From: Aggregatibacter segnis ATCC 33393
Lineage (GTDB): Bacteria > Pseudomonadota > Gammaproteobacteria > Enterobacterales > Pasteurellaceae
Length of the DNA: 64,000 bases
Assembly (NCBI RefSeq): GCF_000185305.1
Contig: NZ_GL622200.1
Coordinates: forward strand, 931,703 to 995,702
Direction of reading: 5' to 3'
A model generated the notes under the pieces. It was not told the origin of the DNA. It made no database searches and saw only the letters and a list, made by a program, of their open reading frames with translations. Below are positions 38,041 to 48,828 of this stretch, piece by piece (within the stretch, counting starts at the first letter, position 1; each line of letters opens with the position of its first letter). The position numbers and the translations under genes were made by a program.

Positions 38041-38069
38041 TTGACAATTCTCAATAATATGAGTAAAAT
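37974..38069 (+). promoter_or_regulatory. ftnA promoter with Fur-like elements
   Basis: TTGACA (38041-38046), 17 bp, TAAAAT (38064-38069) is a near-consensus promoter. TGAGAATGATTTTAT (37974-37988) matches the Fur 7-1-7 pattern in about 10 of 14 positions, and ATTCTCA between -35 and -10 is an inverted half of the same kind. Iron control of the ferritins is plausible; the promoter is firmer than the Fur sites. Confidence 0.45.
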
Positions 38070-38135
38070 TCATCCGCAAATACAAATTTTGTATTGTGAT
38101 ACATCTATTAACCGTATTAAGGAAAGGAGTTAGTT

Positions 38136-38621
38136 ATGCTAAGTAAGTCAATTACAGCAAAATTAAACGAACAAATTAATCTCGAGTTCTATTCATCAAA
38201 TGTCTATTTGCAAATGAGTGCATGGTGCTATAAACATGGTTATGAAGGCGCTGCAGCATTTTTACTTCGCCATGCCGATGAAGAATTGGAACATATGCAA
38301 AAGTTGTTTACTTATGTGAGCGAAACCAGTGGAATGCCTTTGTTAGGTAAAATTGACGCCCCTAAACACGATTACGCTTCATTAAAAGAAGTTTTTGAAA
38401 CAACACTTGAACACGAAAAACTAGTGACATCTAAAATTAATGAGTTAGTTGAGAGTACTTTTGCAGAAAAGGATTACTCTACTTTTAACTTCTTACAATG
38501 GTATGTGGCTGAACAGCATGAAGAAGAAAAATTATTTAACAGTATTGTTGATAAATTCAAACTTCTTGGTGAAAGTGGCACAGCGCTCTACTACATTGAT
38601 CGTGAATTAAAAACTTTATAA
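38136..38621 (+). CDS. ftnA: Ferritin FtnA
   Basis: The 161-residue four-helix protein stores iron in a 24-subunit shell and oxidises Fe(II). Ferroxidase ligands are visible: Glu in NLEFYSSN (near 17), Glu and His in DEELEHMQ (near 50-53), a Glu in TLEHEKLV (near 94) and Glu/Gln in [11 protein letters not shown] (near 126). A good AAGGAAAGGAG binding site precedes the ATG. It forms an operon with ftnB, 16 bp downstream. Confidence 0.95.
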   Translation: MLSKSITAKLNEQINLEFYSSNVYLQMSAWCYKHGYEGAAAFLLRHADEELEHMQKLFTYVSETSGMPLLGKIDAPKHDYASLKEVFETTLEHEKLVTSKINELVESTFAEKDYSTFNFLQWYVAEQHEEEKLFNSIVDKFKLLGESGTALYYIDRELKTL

Positions 38622-38637
38622 GAATAGGAGAAATAAA

Positions 38638-39135
38638 ATGTTATCAAATAGCGTGATTAAACTATTAAATGATCAAATGAATTTAGAGTTTTATTCTTCT
38701 AACTTATATTTACAAATGAGCGCCTGGTGCGAACAACAAGGTTTCGAGGGAGCTGCAAAATTTTTATCAGAGCATGCGGCTGAAGAAATGCAGCATATGC
38801 GTAAACTCTTCACTTATTTAAATGAGACCGGTGCTTTGGCTATCATCACACAAATTGATGAACCACCTCATCAATTTTCATCATTGAAACAAGTACTTGA
38901 ATTAACTTATGAACATGAAAAGTTAATTACTTCTAAAATCAATGAATTAGTTGGTAGAACTTTTGAAGAGAAAGACTACTCTGCCTTTAACTTCTTACAA
39001 TGGTATGTGGCTGAACAACATGAAGAAGAAAAATTATTCAGTGGAATTTTGGATAAATTAAATCTTCTTGGTGAAGATGGTAAAGGTTTGTTCTTAGTTG
39101 ATAAAGATTTAGGCGCATTAACAACAAACAACTAA
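38638..39135 (+). CDS. ftnB: Ferritin FtnB
   Basis: This 165-residue ferritin is a tandem paralogue of FtnA with the same ferroxidase ligands ([30 protein letters not shown]). The C terminus is longer and different ([10 protein letters not shown]). The two subunits may form mixed shells, as the tandem arrangement in Pasteurellaceae suggests. AGGAG precedes the ATG and a strong terminator follows. Confidence 0.94.
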   Translation: MLSNSVIKLLNDQMNLEFYSSNLYLQMSAWCEQQGFEGAAKFLSEHAAEEMQHMRKLFTYLNETGALAIITQIDEPPHQFSSLKQVLELTYEHEKLITSKINELVGRTFEEKDYSAFNFLQWYVAEQHEEEKLFSGILDKLNLLGEDGKGLFLVDKDLGALTTNN

Positions 39136-39147
39136 TTAAGTCTGATG

Positions 39148-39183
39148 AAAAAGGCTAAGTCATTATCGATTTAGCCTTTTTTT
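39148..39183 (+). terminator. Terminator after ftnB
   Basis: AAAAAGGCTAA and TTAGCCTTTTT pair perfectly around a 12-base loop and run into T. Confidence 0.92.
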
Positions 39184-39193
39184 ATATCAAAAT

Positions 39194-39376
39194 CTAGCTA
39201 CTTTTGTCTAAAAGTGCGGTGCTTTTTTCAGGTGTTTTTGAAGGATATTGAGAAGGATATTGAGATTGTTGGTTGCTTTCATAATGAAATGTACGATAAA
39301 AAAACGCAATAAGTAGAATGACTAGCACCAGTAAAATTTGAATTAAGCGTTTCTTAGTTAGTTTTTCAGCAGCCAT
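39194..39376 (-). CDS. Small single-pass membrane protein
   Basis: The 60-residue product has a basic N terminus (MAAEKLTKKR), one transmembrane helix (residues 11-26, LIQILLVLVILLIAFF) and a polar tail with a short QYPSQYPS duplication. A GAGGAAG binding site stands right before the ATG, which supports real expression. It diverges from fnr and is convergent with ftnB. I do not know the family. The tail would face the periplasm if the basic end stays inside. Confidence 0.65.
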   Translation of the reverse strand: MAAEKLTKKRLIQILLVLVILLIAFFYRTFHYESNQQSQYPSQYPSKTPEKSTALLDKSS

Positions 39377-39426
39377 ACTTCCTCACCAATGTTTGTACTT
39401 TTTAAATTAATAATTTAGTGGTATTA

Positions 39427-39440
39427 TTGAGATAGATCAA
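39427..39440 (+). promoter_or_regulatory. FNR box before fnr
   Basis: TTGAGATAGATCAA matches the FNR consensus TTGAT-N4-ATCAA in 9 of 10 positions. It lies 44 bp before the fnr start and about 50 bp from the divergent small gene. Negative autoregulation of fnr is known in E. coli. Confidence 0.7.
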
Positions 39441-39483
39441 TTTTACACGATTCTTTTCCATTTTTCTGGAATTTGGGGAATAA

Positions 39484-40257
39484 ATGAAAATTTTACCGAC
39501 TGAAACAAAATTAGGACGTCGAGTTCAATCTGGTGGATGCGCAATCCATTGTCAAAATTGTAGCATTAGTCAGCTATGTATTCCTTTTACTTTAAATGAA
39601 CATGAATTAGATCAATTAGATAATATCATTGAACGTAAAAAACCTATCCAGAAATCTCAAGTGCTTTTTAAAGCGGGTGATGAGCTTACATCACTCTACG
39701 CTATTCGCTCTGGTACAATTAAATCTTACACAATTAGTGAAACCGGTGAAGAACAAATTACTTCTTTTCATTTACCGGGAGATTTAGTCGGTTTTGATGC
39801 GATTATGAATATGCAACATCCAAGTTTTGCTCAAGCACTAGAAACCGCTATGGTGTGCGAAATTCCATTTGATATTTTGGATGATTTATCCGGCAAAATG
39901 CCGAAATTACGCCAACAAATTATGCGTTTAATGAGTAATGAAATTAAAAGTGATCAAGAAATGATTTTATTACTCTCAAAAATGAATGCTGAAGAACGCC
40001 TTGCCGCTTTTATTTATAATTTATCGCAACGCTATTCTGCACGCGGCTTTTCCGCTCGAGAATTCCGTTTAACGATGACACGTGGTGATATTGGCAATTA
40101 TCTTGGTCTCACCGTTGAAACAATCAGTCGTTTACTTGGCCGTTTCCAAAAGCTAGGTGTTTTGTCTGTGCAAGGAAAATACATTACGATTAACAATATG
40201 GCCGAATTAATCGAATTATCCGGTACTAATAAAACCAAAATCAAAATGGTTATCTAA
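39484..40257 (+). CDS. fnr: Anaerobic regulator FNR
   Basis: The 257-residue CRP/FNR-family activator senses oxygen through a [4Fe-4S] cluster. Cysteines 19, 23, 26 and 32 ([16 protein letters not shown]) and the one in AMVCEIPF near 125 are all present; 23, 26, 32 and 125 match the E. coli cluster ligands. The C-terminal helix-turn-helix reads [23 protein letters not shown], as in E. coli FNR (split motif). uspE follows, an order shared with E. coli. Confidence 0.98.
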   Translation: MKILPTETKLGRRVQSGGCAIHCQNCSISQLCIPFTLNEHELDQLDNIIERKKPIQKSQVLFKAGDELTSLYAIRSGTIKSYTISETGEEQITSFHLPGDLVGFDAIMNMQHPSFAQALETAMVCEIPFDILDDLSGKMPKLRQQIMRLMSNEIKSDQEMILLLSKMNAEERLAAFIYNLSQRYSARGFSAREFRLTMTRGDIGNYLGLTVETISRLLGRFQKLGVLSVQGKYITINNMAELIELSGTNKTKIKMVI

Positions 40258-40268
40258 CACCTCCCTTT

Positions 40269-40300
40269 CCGGCGCATAAAATTGTGCCGGATGCCTTTTT
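40269..40300 (+). terminator. Terminator after fnr
   Basis: CCGGCGCA pairs with TGTGCCGG (one G-T pair), then a short T run. It is moderate in strength, so some read-through into uspE is possible. Confidence 0.6.
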
Positions 40301-40369
40301 AAGTCTCTCTCCTTGTCATTTATTCAAGAATGTTCTACCCTATTTATAACCAATAAATGGAGGTTGTAC

Positions 40370-41305
40370 ATGAAATTCAATAACATACTGGTGGTTTTAA
40401 ATCCTGAAAATGACAAACAATATGCCCTTGCTAGAGCTGTTCGTTTGGCGCAAGAGCAAAAAAGTCAATCCCCAGTAAAAATAACCCTTTTCCTCGCAAT
40501 TTACGATTTATCTTATGAAATGTCGGCGTTACTTTCTTCAGAGGAACGCTCAGAAATGCATAAAAATGTCATTGAACAACGTAAATTAGCCATCCAGCCC
40601 TACATTGAAAAATATGCTTCTGATGGAATTGAATTTGCTACAACCGTTGTTTGGAACAGCAATGAGGCAGAAGCCATTGCTACTGAAGTAGAAAATCAAG
40701 GATATGATTTGGTAGTCAAATATACTAAAGCGGAAGAAAGCCTGACATCATTAATCGTGACACCGGTTGACTGGCAATTACTGCGCAAATGTCCGGTACC
40801 TATTCTTGTAGTGAAAGATGGCGATTGGAAACACCAACGCCGGGTTTTGGTTGCAGTCAACGTATCTGATGATGAAAATGAAGCGCATAGCTCGTTTAAT
40901 GATGAATTAGTCTCATTAAGTATGGATTTAGCGGCATCTTTAGATCGCGGCAATATCCATCTTGTTACCGCTTATCCGCCAACGCCAATTAATATGGCTA
41001 TAGATTTACCTGAGTTTAGTTCTAGTGAATACAATAACGGTTTACGTGGACAATATTTAATTAATATGAAGGCATTGCGCCAAAAATACGGTATTAATGA
41101 CGATCATACCCACGTGGTTGAAGGTTTCCCTGAAGATGTTATTCCACAAGTTGCTAAAAAAATAGAAGCTGAACTCGTGATTTTAGGCACCATTGGTAGA
41201 ACGGGGCTTTCTGCCGCATTTTTAGGGAATACCGCGGAACATGTCATTAGCAAACTAAACTGCAATTTATTAGCTATTAAGCCATCAAAGAAAGAGGAGA
41301 ATTAA
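40370..41305 (+). CDS. uspE: Universal stress protein UspE
   Basis: The 311-residue cytoplasmic protein has two tandem Usp domains. The second ends in LGTIGRTGLSAAFLGNTAEHVIS, the ATP-binding loop pattern G-2x-G-9x-G(S/T/N). E. coli UspE is 316. The ATG after TGGAGG is used; an in-frame ATG 57 bp before it lies in the intergenic terminator region. Association with stress survival and aggregation is known for the family. fnr-uspE adjacency is conserved in gamma-proteobacteria. Confidence 0.94.
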   Translation: MKFNNILVVLNPENDKQYALARAVRLAQEQKSQSPVKITLFLAIYDLSYEMSALLSSEERSEMHKNVIEQRKLAIQPYIEKYASDGIEFATTVVWNSNEAEAIATEVENQGYDLVVKYTKAEESLTSLIVTPVDWQLLRKCPVPILVVKDGDWKHQRRVLVAVNVSDDENEAHSSFNDELVSLSMDLAASLDRGNIHLVTAYPPTPINMAIDLPEFSSSEYNNGLRGQYLINMKALRQKYGINDDHTHVVEGFPEDVIPQVAKKIEAELVILGTIGRTGLSAAFLGNTAEHVISKLNCNLLAIKPSKKEEN

Positions 41306-41369
41306 TTTAATCTCTTTCAGCTTAATGATTTTTTCTTATTGCAGAAAAATTATGGGTATTCTGATAAAA

Positions 41370-41402
41370 CAAAAACCACCTTTACAGGTGGTTTTTTAAT
41401 AA
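41370..41402 (+). terminator. Terminator after uspE
   Basis: AAAACCACCT and AGGTGGTTTT form a stem with a T tail. The sequence resembles the two terminators after the autotransporters. Confidence 0.88.
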
Positions 41403-41403
41403 G

Positions 41404-41449
41404 AAAAGTGCGGTCTAAAATTTAAATATTTTTTCAACCGCACTTTTAA
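41404..41449 (-). terminator. USS hairpin between uspE and topA
   Basis: AAAAGTGCGGT and ACCGCACTTTT are inverted with an AT-rich loop. It lies at the 3' end of topA and can serve as its terminator on the minus strand. Confidence 0.8.
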
Positions 41450-41466
41450 ACTTCGAAGAAAAAAAA

Positions 41467-44073
41467 TTACTTTTTCCGCTCTATCCATTTTCCATCAACA
41501 AAATCCACAATCCATTTCGTGGCTTTGCCATTCTTTTCAGAGGTAACATATTGACGTTTTTCCTTACGGCTAAAGCGAATAATTGCCTCATTCCCCTCTG
41601 GATCGACTTGTGGTGCATCGGCTAAGTAGCGCAATTTCTCCGGTAAACGCTCACGATACAACGCCAATTCTGCCACTTTCGGGGCGCGAGTTTCGCGAGA
41701 TTTCGGGAAATTATGCGCGGACATAAACACGCCACTGGCACCATCGCGTAATACAAAATAAGCATCCGATTTTTCACATTTTAATTCGGGGAAAGGAATC
41801 GGGTCTTCTTTTGGTGGTGCAACTTCACCATTTTTCAAAATTTTACGAGTGTTATCACATTGCGTACAGCCCATGTATTTACCAAAACGTCCTAATTTGA
41901 GGTGCATATCGCCACCGCACTTATCACATTCGACAACCGGGCCGTCATAGCCTTTAATCTTAAATTTACCCTCTTCGACTAAATAGCCCTCGCAATTTGG
42001 GTTATTACCGCAAATATGCAATTTGCGATGTGGATCGATAATGTAACTATCCATCGCGGTACCACATTTCTGACAACGCTTACGTTCCATCAGCGCTTTC
42101 GTTTCCGACGCATCATCCAACACATTTAACAATTCCGCTTCCGGAATCAAATTAATAGTGGTTTTACAACGTTCTTTCGGCGGTAAAGAATAGCCGGTGC
42201 AGCCTAAGAAGACGCCCGTGCTAGCCGTTCTAATAGCCATATTGCGTCCGCAAGTTGGACAAACAATATCTGTTTCGACCAAATTATTCGGACGCATTCC
42301 GCCTTCTAATTCGTCTAATTCTGCCTTAGTCAATTGTGTTGAGAAATCTTTGAAGAATTGATTTAATTCGGTTTTCCAATTTTTCTCACCGGACGCGATT
42401 TGGTCTAATACATCTTCCATATTGGCAGTGAAATCATAGCTCATCAAATCAGCAAAAGACTGATTTAAGCGATCGGTCACAATTTCGCCCATTTTTTCCG
42501 CATAAAAACGACGATTTTCTGTACGCACATAACCACGTTCCTGAATCGTAGAAATAATGGCAGCATAGGTAGAAGGTCGGCCAATACCACGTTTTTCCAA
42601 CTCTTTCACTAATGCAGCTTCTGAAAAACGTGCCGGTGGCTTAGTGAAATATTGTTGTGGCTGCACTGCAGACAAATTGAGTTTGCTGTTGACAGAAACA
42701 TCCGGTAGCGCTTGATCTTCAGCAGATTTACTTTGTTGCGGCAATACTTTTGTCCAACCGTCAAAACGTAAAATACGTCCTTTGGCCGTTAACGTATAAT
42801 CCCCTGCTATCACCGTTAATGTTGTGCTGTCATATTGCGCAGCCGGCATTTGACATGCCACAAATTGACGCCAAATTAAATCATATAAACGCACGGCATC
42901 TTTTTCCATACCGACTAATTCATTTAATCCAACATGGATATCGGATGGTCGAATAGCCTCGTGGGCTTCTTGTGCATTGTCTTTACTGGAGTAAAAATTC
43001 GGTTTTTCCGGTAAATAAGCGTGTCCGTAATGTTTTTCAATATAACCGCGCACCATATTTAACGCGTCTTGGCTTAAATTGGTGGAGTCCGTACGCATAT
43101 AAGTGATGTAGCCCGCTTCATATAAACGTTGTGCCAACATCATGGTTTTCTTCACACCAAAGCCCAAACGGGTACTTGCCGTTTGTTGTAGCGTAGAAGT
43201 AATAAAAGGCGCTCTTGGTCGAGAGCTGGTCGGTTTGGTTTCTAAATCAGAAATGACATAATCGGATTTAGTTAAAAAATCCACCGCACTTTGTGCTTGT
43301 TCCGCATTTTTCGGTTCAAATTTTTTGCCTTTAAATTGCGCAACATCTAACTGAATTTCATCACCTTTCGGTGTGTTAGTAAGAACGGAAACTTCCCAAT
43401 ATTCTTGCGGCACAAACGCCTTAATCTCACGCTCACGTTCTACAATCAATTTCACGGCGACCGATTGCACACGGCCGGCAGATAACCCACGCGCCACTTT
43501 TTTCCAAAGCAACGGTGACACCATAAAACCGACAACACGATCTAAGAAACGGCGCGTTTGCTGCGCATTCACCCTATCCATGTTTAAATTTTCAGGATGT
43601 TCAAAGGCTTGTTTAATGGCGTTTTTGGTAATTTCATTAAAGACAACGCGACTATAACGTTCATCATCGCCGCCAATTACCTCGCGTAAATGCCAGGCAA
43701 TAGCCTCTCCTTCTCTATCCAAGTCGGTGGCGAGATAAATATGATCGGCTTTTTTGGCGAGGGATTTTAGTTCAGCAACGACTTTTTCTTTACCGGGTAA
43801 AATCTGATAGTTGGCTTTCCAACTGTGATATGGGTCGATCCCCATGCGTTTGACTAAAGCATCTTGTTCTTTTTGTTGTTTTATCGCTTGCTTTTCTTCC
43901 GCACTAAGACCTTTGGTGGAAATAGGTTTGGCTTTCTCTCCGGTCGCAGAACCCACCGTTGGCAAATCACGAATATGGCCCACGCTGGATTTCACTACAT
44001 AATTGTTTCCTAAATATTTATTAATGGTTTTCGCCTTCGCCGGCGACTCCACAATAACCAAGGATTTTGTCAT
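41467..44073 (-). CDS. topA: DNA topoisomerase I
   Basis: The 868-residue type IA enzyme relaxes negative supercoils. The TOPRIM domain starts at once ([22 protein letters not shown]) with [11 protein letters not shown] near 110; the active tyrosine is in [11 protein letters not shown] near 320. Three C-terminal zinc ribbons are seen (CPTCGRNM with CLGCTGYS-type partner, [19 protein letters not shown]), followed by a basic tail. E. coli TopA is 865 residues. A 203-bp gap upstream with a USS holds its promoter. Confidence 0.98.
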   Translation of the reverse strand: MTKSLVIVESPAKAKTINKYLGNNYVVKSSVGHIRDLPTVGSATGEKAKPISTKGLSAEEKQAIKQQKEQDALVKRMGIDPYHSWKANYQILPGKEKVVAELKSLAKKADHIYLATDLDREGEAIAWHLREVIGGDDERYSRVVFNEITKNAIKQAFEHPENLNMDRVNAQQTRRFLDRVVGFMVSPLLWKKVARGLSAGRVQSVAVKLIVEREREIKAFVPQEYWEVSVLTNTPKGDEIQLDVAQFKGKKFEPKNAEQAQSAVDFLTKSDYVISDLETKPTSSRPRAPFITSTLQQTASTRLGFGVKKTMMLAQRLYEAGYITYMRTDSTNLSQDALNMVRGYIEKHYGHAYLPEKPNFYSSKDNAQEAHEAIRPSDIHVGLNELVGMEKDAVRLYDLIWRQFVACQMPAAQYDSTTLTVIAGDYTLTAKGRILRFDGWTKVLPQQSKSAEDQALPDVSVNSKLNLSAVQPQQYFTKPPARFSEAALVKELEKRGIGRPSTYAAIISTIQERGYVRTENRRFYAEKMGEIVTDRLNQSFADLMSYDFTANMEDVLDQIASGEKNWKTELNQFFKDFSTQLTKAELDELEGGMRPNNLVETDIVCPTCGRNMAIRTASTGVFLGCTGYSLPPKERCKTTINLIPEAELLNVLDDASETKALMERKRCQKCGTAMDSYIIDPHRKLHICGNNPNCEGYLVEEGKFKIKGYDGPVVECDKCGGDMHLKLGRFGKYMGCTQCDNTRKILKNGEVAPPKEDPIPFPELKCEKSDAYFVLRDGASGVFMSAHNFPKSRETRAPKVAELALYRERLPEKLRYLADAPQVDPEGNEAIIRFSRKEKRQYVTSEKNGKATKWIVDFVDGKWIERKK

Positions 44074-44276
44074 TATTATTACCTAATTTCGATTAACTCG
44101 TATAAAATTGCCCGCTATATTGCTAACTATCTTCAAGTAGGTCAACTACTTTTTTCCAAAAGGCATCAGAAATGGATAAACTCAACGCAATTTATTACTC
44201 AGCTGGATTTATGTAAGACAAAACCGTAAAAGTGCGGTCGTTTTTAAGTACGTTTTCGTTTTACGTGACCTTGCAA

Positions 44277-45113
44277 TTAAGCAAGGTCATTTTTTATGTC
44301 TAAAACAAAAGGAATATGCTCCGGCAACGGTGCAAGTCTGCCTAACTCCACCCAGGCACAAGGAAAATGGAAATCAGACCCCATAGAGCCGGCAAGTTGA
44401 TGTTCTTCCGCGAGTTTTACCAATAATTGATACTGGTCGCGACTTTGTCCACAACCGGAAATTTCAATGGCATCGCCGCCCCAGGCTTTAAAACTCTCTG
44501 TCAGTTTTCGCACCCATTTCATGGTCATAGTATAACGCAACGGATGGGCAAACACGGCAAGCCCACCGGCTTGATGGATGATATCAATGGTCGTTGGAAT
44601 ATCAACCCACTGTGACTTGACATAAGCAGACTTCCCCTGCCCCAAATAACGTTTAAAGGCTTGACCATCATTAGAGACTTTGCCGATTTGTACTAAATGA
44701 CGGGCATAATGCGCTCGGGTCACTTCGCCATTGCCGGCTAATTTTTTTGCCTCTGCGTAGGCATTTTCTACACCAATTTTTTCTAATTTCGCCCCGATTT
44801 CCTGAGCTCGAATCTCGCGTAATTTCGCTTGCTCTGCTAAAAGTGCGGTCATTTTTTCATGTGAAATATCAACCCCTAAAGCCACAATATGAATGGAGCG
44901 ATTTTCCCATAACGTGGAAATTTCCACGCCATTAATCAGCCTCATGCGCAAGGACTCTGCCTGTTGTCGAGCCTCAGCAACTCCGGCCACGGTATCATGA
45001 TCCGTCAAGGCCAGCACATTCACGCCTTTTTCATGGGCGCGCAAAACCACTTCCGTCGGTGTCAAAATACCGTCAGAGGCTGTACTGTGGCAATGTAGAT
45101 CGTATTTGAGCAT
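44277..45113 (-). CDS. rnm: PHP-domain RNase AM (YciV/TrpH)
   Basis: The 278-residue PHP phosphoesterase has metal-ligand motifs DLHCHSTASDG (residues 5-15), ALTDHDTV (near 36), HIVALGVD (near 74), FAHPLRY (near 193) and GSDFHFP (near 250). The E. coli relative trims the 5' ends of rRNAs and also acts on 3',5'-nucleoside bisphosphates. It lies 8 bp downstream of pyrD on the same strand, so they share a transcript. E. coli YciV is 293 residues. Confidence 0.9.
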   Translation of the reverse strand: MLKYDLHCHSTASDGILTPTEVVLRAHEKGVNVLALTDHDTVAGVAEARQQAESLRMRLINGVEISTLWENRSIHIVALGVDISHEKMTALLAEQAKLREIRAQEIGAKLEKIGVENAYAEAKKLAGNGEVTRAHYARHLVQIGKVSNDGQAFKRYLGQGKSAYVKSQWVDIPTTIDIIHQAGGLAVFAHPLRYTMTMKWVRKLTESFKAWGGDAIEISGCGQSRDQYQLLVKLAEEHQLAGSMGSDFHFPCAWVELGRLAPLPEHIPFVLDIKNDLA

Positions 45114-45121
45114 GCTTTTCC

Positions 45122-46141
45122 TTATTTAATCGCTTGAACCAACTCTTTCACCAATTTCGGGCCGTGATAAATCAACCCGGAATACACTTGTAAAAGCTCG
45201 GCACCGGCTTGGATTTTCTCTTGAGCATTTTGTACGCCGTCAATGCCACCGCTGCCAATAATCGGAATTTGCCCTTTTAGTTCTTGGTGCAAGCGAGCAA
45301 TGATAGCAGTACTTTTATGTTGCAATGGCTTCCCGCTTAATCCACCCTGCTGTTCAGCATTTTGAAGATTTGTGACGTTGTCGCGAGAAATGGTTGTATT
45401 AGTGGCAATCACACCATCCATTTTATGACGCATCAAGGTATCGGCAATTTGAATTAACTCGCTTTCCGTCAAATCTGGGGCGATTTTTACCGCAATCGGC
45501 ACATATTTGCCGTACTGTGAAGCCAGTTCTTTTTGACGGGATTTAATACTTCTCAACAAATCATCAAAATAATCACCATATTGTAACTGACGCAAATCCG
45601 GCGTATTAGGCGAAGAAATATTCACGGTGATATAACCGGCATAGTTATAGGCTTTATTCAAACAAATCAGATAATCATCTTTCCCTTGCTCTAAAGGCGT
45701 CAGTTTATTTTTACCGATGTTGATCCCCAACACGCCGTCATAGTGCGATTTTTTGACATTTTCAATCAGCTGATCGATACCATAATTATTAAAGCCATTA
45801 CGATTAATGATGCCTTCTGCTTCGACTAAACGAAACTGGCGTGGTTTGGCATTCCCCTCTTGAGCCAATGGCGTCACTGTGCCCACTTCAATGAAACCAA
45901 ACCCCATGGCACCAAAGCCATCAATCGCTTCAGCGTTTTTATCTGCACCTGCTGCCAAACCGATAGGATTTTTAAATTCAATGCCCATGACGGTTTTCGG
46001 CGTGCCTTGTGGGCAATTTAGAAGTTGTTTTAAGAGAAAATGAAATGGTGGATATGCCGCTAAGCCAAGGGCTTTTATCACTAAATTATGGGCATCTTCA
46101 GGATCAAGGGAAAAAATCCCTTTACGAATGAAAGAATACAT
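45122..46141 (-). CDS. pyrD: Dihydroorotate dehydrogenase, quinone type
   Basis: The 339-residue class 2 enzyme oxidises dihydroorotate to orotate with FMN and passes electrons to quinone. The N-terminal membrane-associating helix pair (residues 1-40) is present. FMN-site motifs are [38 protein letters not shown] (catalytic Ser) and IIGSGGIDG near 295. E. coli PyrD is 336. The gene comes before rnm, and a USS hairpin lies between it and pepN. Confidence 0.97.
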   Translation of the reverse strand: MYSFIRKGIFSLDPEDAHNLVIKALGLAAYPPFHFLLKQLLNCPQGTPKTVMGIEFKNPIGLAAGADKNAEAIDGFGAMGFGFIEVGTVTPLAQEGNAKPRQFRLVEAEGIINRNGFNNYGIDQLIENVKKSHYDGVLGINIGKNKLTPLEQGKDDYLICLNKAYNYAGYITVNISSPNTPDLRQLQYGDYFDDLLRSIKSRQKELASQYGKYVPIAVKIAPDLTESELIQIADTLMRHKMDGVIATNTTISRDNVTNLQNAEQQGGLSGKPLQHKSTAIIARLHQELKGQIPIIGSGGIDGVQNAQEKIQAGAELLQVYSGLIYHGPKLVKELVQAIK

Positions 46142-46186
46142 ACTCGTTTATCTCTCCGGATAGTTAACTGTGAAAAGAATAGAAAA

Positions 46187-46212
46187 AGTGCGGTCAAATT
46201 TAACCGCACTTA
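46187..46212. repeat. Short USS hairpin between pepN and pyrD
   Basis: AAGTGCGGT and ACCGCACTT are only a few bases apart (loop about 8 bases), giving a compact hairpin between two minus-strand genes. It may end pepN transcription. Confidence 0.8.
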
Positions 46213-46218
46213 TCATGT

Positions 46219-48828
46219 TTACTGTAACGCTTTTTCGATTTTCTCAAATAAATCGCGAGATAAATCTTCTGTCTCACTGATGCGTTCTAGCGCTCGTTTC
46301 ATCAAGGTTTGGCGTTGTGCATCATAGCGCGCGAAACGAATTAACGGTTCAATTAAACGAGAGGCTATCTGTGGGTTGCTTTTATTTAGTTTAATCAAAA
46401 TATCCGTTAAGAAACGGTAGCCTGAACCGTCAATGGCGTGGAACGCCTTTAAGTTTTGTCCTGCGAAGGCACCAATGAGAGAGCGCACGCGATTCGGGTT
46501 ATTAAAATTAAAACTTGGATGATCCATTAACTGCATCACATTTTGCAGCACATTGTCTTCCGGACGTGTCGCTTGTAAAGCAAACCATTTGTCCATGACT
46601 AAACCGTCATGTTGCCATTTTTGCTCAAAATCAGCCAATAAACTGTCACGACAAGCCAATTTAGCTTGGGTTGCAGAAGTCAATGCGGCAAGCGTATCAG
46701 TCATATTATTAGAATAAGTGTAATGCTTATTCACCAAGTTATTGCCAATATTACTGTATGCCAAGTAACTTAAGCACACATTGCGCAGTTTGCGTAAGGC
46801 AATATCTTGACGATTAATTTGATATTCATCCAAACGAATTTGATTGTAAGTCTTCAGTAATAATTCTTTTAAATTATCGGCAATCGTTTGTGCCATAAAT
46901 TCCCGTACAGCACTGATCGCATCCGGATCAATGGTTTTAAATAGTTCGGCAAATTCTGTTGCTTTCGGTAAGGTGAGAATTAAACTGGTTAACTCGATAT
47001 CTTTTTGATGATTATCTAGAACTTGATAAAGCACTGCAGCCGTTTCCGCAGATAAATCGAGAGGTTGCCCTTGTTGATAATTGGTAACGTTACGTCGTAA
47101 CTCTGCAGCAAGTAACATCTGTGCAGCATCCCAACGAATAAAGCCATTTTCAGCAAATTTTAATAAGGTAATCAGTTGTGAAGTGGAATAATCGTAATCC
47201 AATTTCACCGGTGCAGAGAAATCACACAATAATGCCGGAACAGGCTTAGTGTAAATATTATGAAATTCAAAGGTTTGGTCTTTTTGTGTAATGTTCAAGA
47301 CATTATCCACAACGCCATCGGCATCATAGAGTGTTTGTACTGCACCCTTTTCATCATACAACGCAATTTTCAACGGAATGTGTAAATTCACTTTTTCCAT
47401 TTGATCGGCTGTCGGTGGCGTTAATTGAGAAACCTGTAATTGATAGACATGATTTTTTTCATCATAACGATCACTGATAGTTAACTCCGGCGTGCCGGAT
47501 TGACTGTACCAACGGCGGAACTGGCTTAAATCCAAATCATTGGCACGTTCCATGGCTGACACAAAATCTTCGCAGGTTGCGGCTTTACCATCATTTTCCG
47601 CAATATATAACTTCATGCCCTTTTGGAAGCCTTCTTCGCCCAATAAGGTATGCAACATACGAATCACTTCCGCGCCTTTTTCATACACGGTAACCGTATA
47701 GAAGTTATTCATTTCAATCACTTTTTCCGGGCGAATTGGGTGTGCCATCGGGCCGGCATCTTCGGCAAATTGTACGGTACGCAAAAACTTCACGTTATTA
47801 ATGCGATTTACCGGGCGAGAACCGGTGTCAGAGGAAAATTCTTGATCACGGAAGACCGTTAAACCTTCTTTTAAACTTAATTGAAACCAATCACGGCAAG
47901 TGACTCGATTCCCCGTCCAGTTGTGGAAATATTCGTGCGCAATTACACTTTCAATGGCTAAATAGTCGTCATCTGTTGCCGTTTGTGGATTTGCCAACAC
48001 ATATTTGTCGTTAAAAATATTGAGCCCTTTATTTTCCATGGCCCCCATGTTGAAGAAGTCCACCGCAACAATCATGTAAATGTCTAGGTCATATTCCAAA
48101 TCAAAACGCTCTTCATCCCATTTCATGGCACGTTTTAAGCTTTGCATTGCCCAATCTGCGCGATCTAAATTGCCACGATTAACATACAATTCCAATGCGA
48201 CTTTACGGCCCGTTTTAGTAATGAATTGATCTTTCAGAACATCAAAATCGCCTGCCACTAACGCAAACAAATAACTTGGTTTCGGGAATGGATCATTCCA
48301 CTCTACCCAATGACGCCCATCTTCCAAATCGCCGCTGTTAATGCGATTGCCGTTAGAGAGTAAAAATGGATATTTCGCTTTATCCGCCGTAATTTTGGTG
48401 GTGTAACGCGCTAATACATCCGGGCGGTCTAGCATGTAGGTAATTTGGCGAAAGCCCTCGGCTTCGCATTGTGTACAAAAAGCTTCACCGGATTGATACA
48501 AGCCTTGCAATGAGGTGTTGGCGGCCGGGCTTAAAATAGTGGTAATTTCCAGCTCAAATTGGTCTGCTTCTACTCGCGCCAAATCCAACGTTAAACTTTC
48601 GCTATCCTGCTGATATTGAGAGAATGGTTTGCCATTTAATTTAATGGAAGAAAATTGAAAATCATGCCCGTCTAACCGTAATGTCGTACTTTCTTTGTTA
48701 AGACGTTGATATTGACTTGTTGCTACAACAACTGTTTTTTCAGGTTCCAACTGGAAATCAAGATAAATGTCGGTAACAGTGAAATCGGGAGTTTGATAAT
48801 CTTTTCTATATTTGGCTTTAGCGTACAT
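46219..48828 (-). CDS. pepN: Aminopeptidase N
   Basis: The 869-residue M1 zinc metallopeptidase cleaves N-terminal residues from peptides in the cytoplasm. GAMENKGLNIF (substrate site, near 263) and HEYFHNWTGNRVTCRDWFQL with the later Glu of KEGLTVFRDQEF (zinc site, near 300) are intact. E. coli PepN is 870. The start ATG follows TAGGTCG only weakly. A single gene, with purE divergent upstream. Confidence 0.97.
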   Translation of the reverse strand: MYAKAKYRKDYQTPDFTVTDIYLDFQLEPEKTVVVATSQYQRLNKESTTLRLDGHDFQFSSIKLNGKPFSQYQQDSESLTLDLARVEADQFELEITTILSPAANTSLQGLYQSGEAFCTQCEAEGFRQITYMLDRPDVLARYTTKITADKAKYPFLLSNGNRINSGDLEDGRHWVEWNDPFPKPSYLFALVAGDFDVLKDQFITKTGRKVALELYVNRGNLDRADWAMQSLKRAMKWDEERFDLEYDLDIYMIVAVDFFNMGAMENKGLNIFNDKYVLANPQTATDDDYLAIESVIAHEYFHNWTGNRVTCRDWFQLSLKEGLTVFRDQEFSSDTGSRPVNRINNVKFLRTVQFAEDAGPMAHPIRPEKVIEMNNFYTVTVYEKGAEVIRMLHTLLGEEGFQKGMKLYIAENDGKAATCEDFVSAMERANDLDLSQFRRWYSQSGTPELTISDRYDEKNHVYQLQVSQLTPPTADQMEKVNLHIPLKIALYDEKGAVQTLYDADGVVDNVLNITQKDQTFEFHNIYTKPVPALLCDFSAPVKLDYDYSTSQLITLLKFAENGFIRWDAAQMLLAAELRRNVTNYQQGQPLDLSAETAAVLYQVLDNHQKDIELTSLILTLPKATEFAELFKTIDPDAISAVREFMAQTIADNLKELLLKTYNQIRLDEYQINRQDIALRKLRNVCLSYLAYSNIGNNLVNKHYTYSNNMTDTLAALTSATQAKLACRDSLLADFEQKWQHDGLVMDKWFALQATRPEDNVLQNVMQLMDHPSFNFNNPNRVRSLIGAFAGQNLKAFHAIDGSGYRFLTDILIKLNKSNPQIASRLIEPLIRFARYDAQRQTLMKRALERISETEDLSRDLFEKIEKALQ

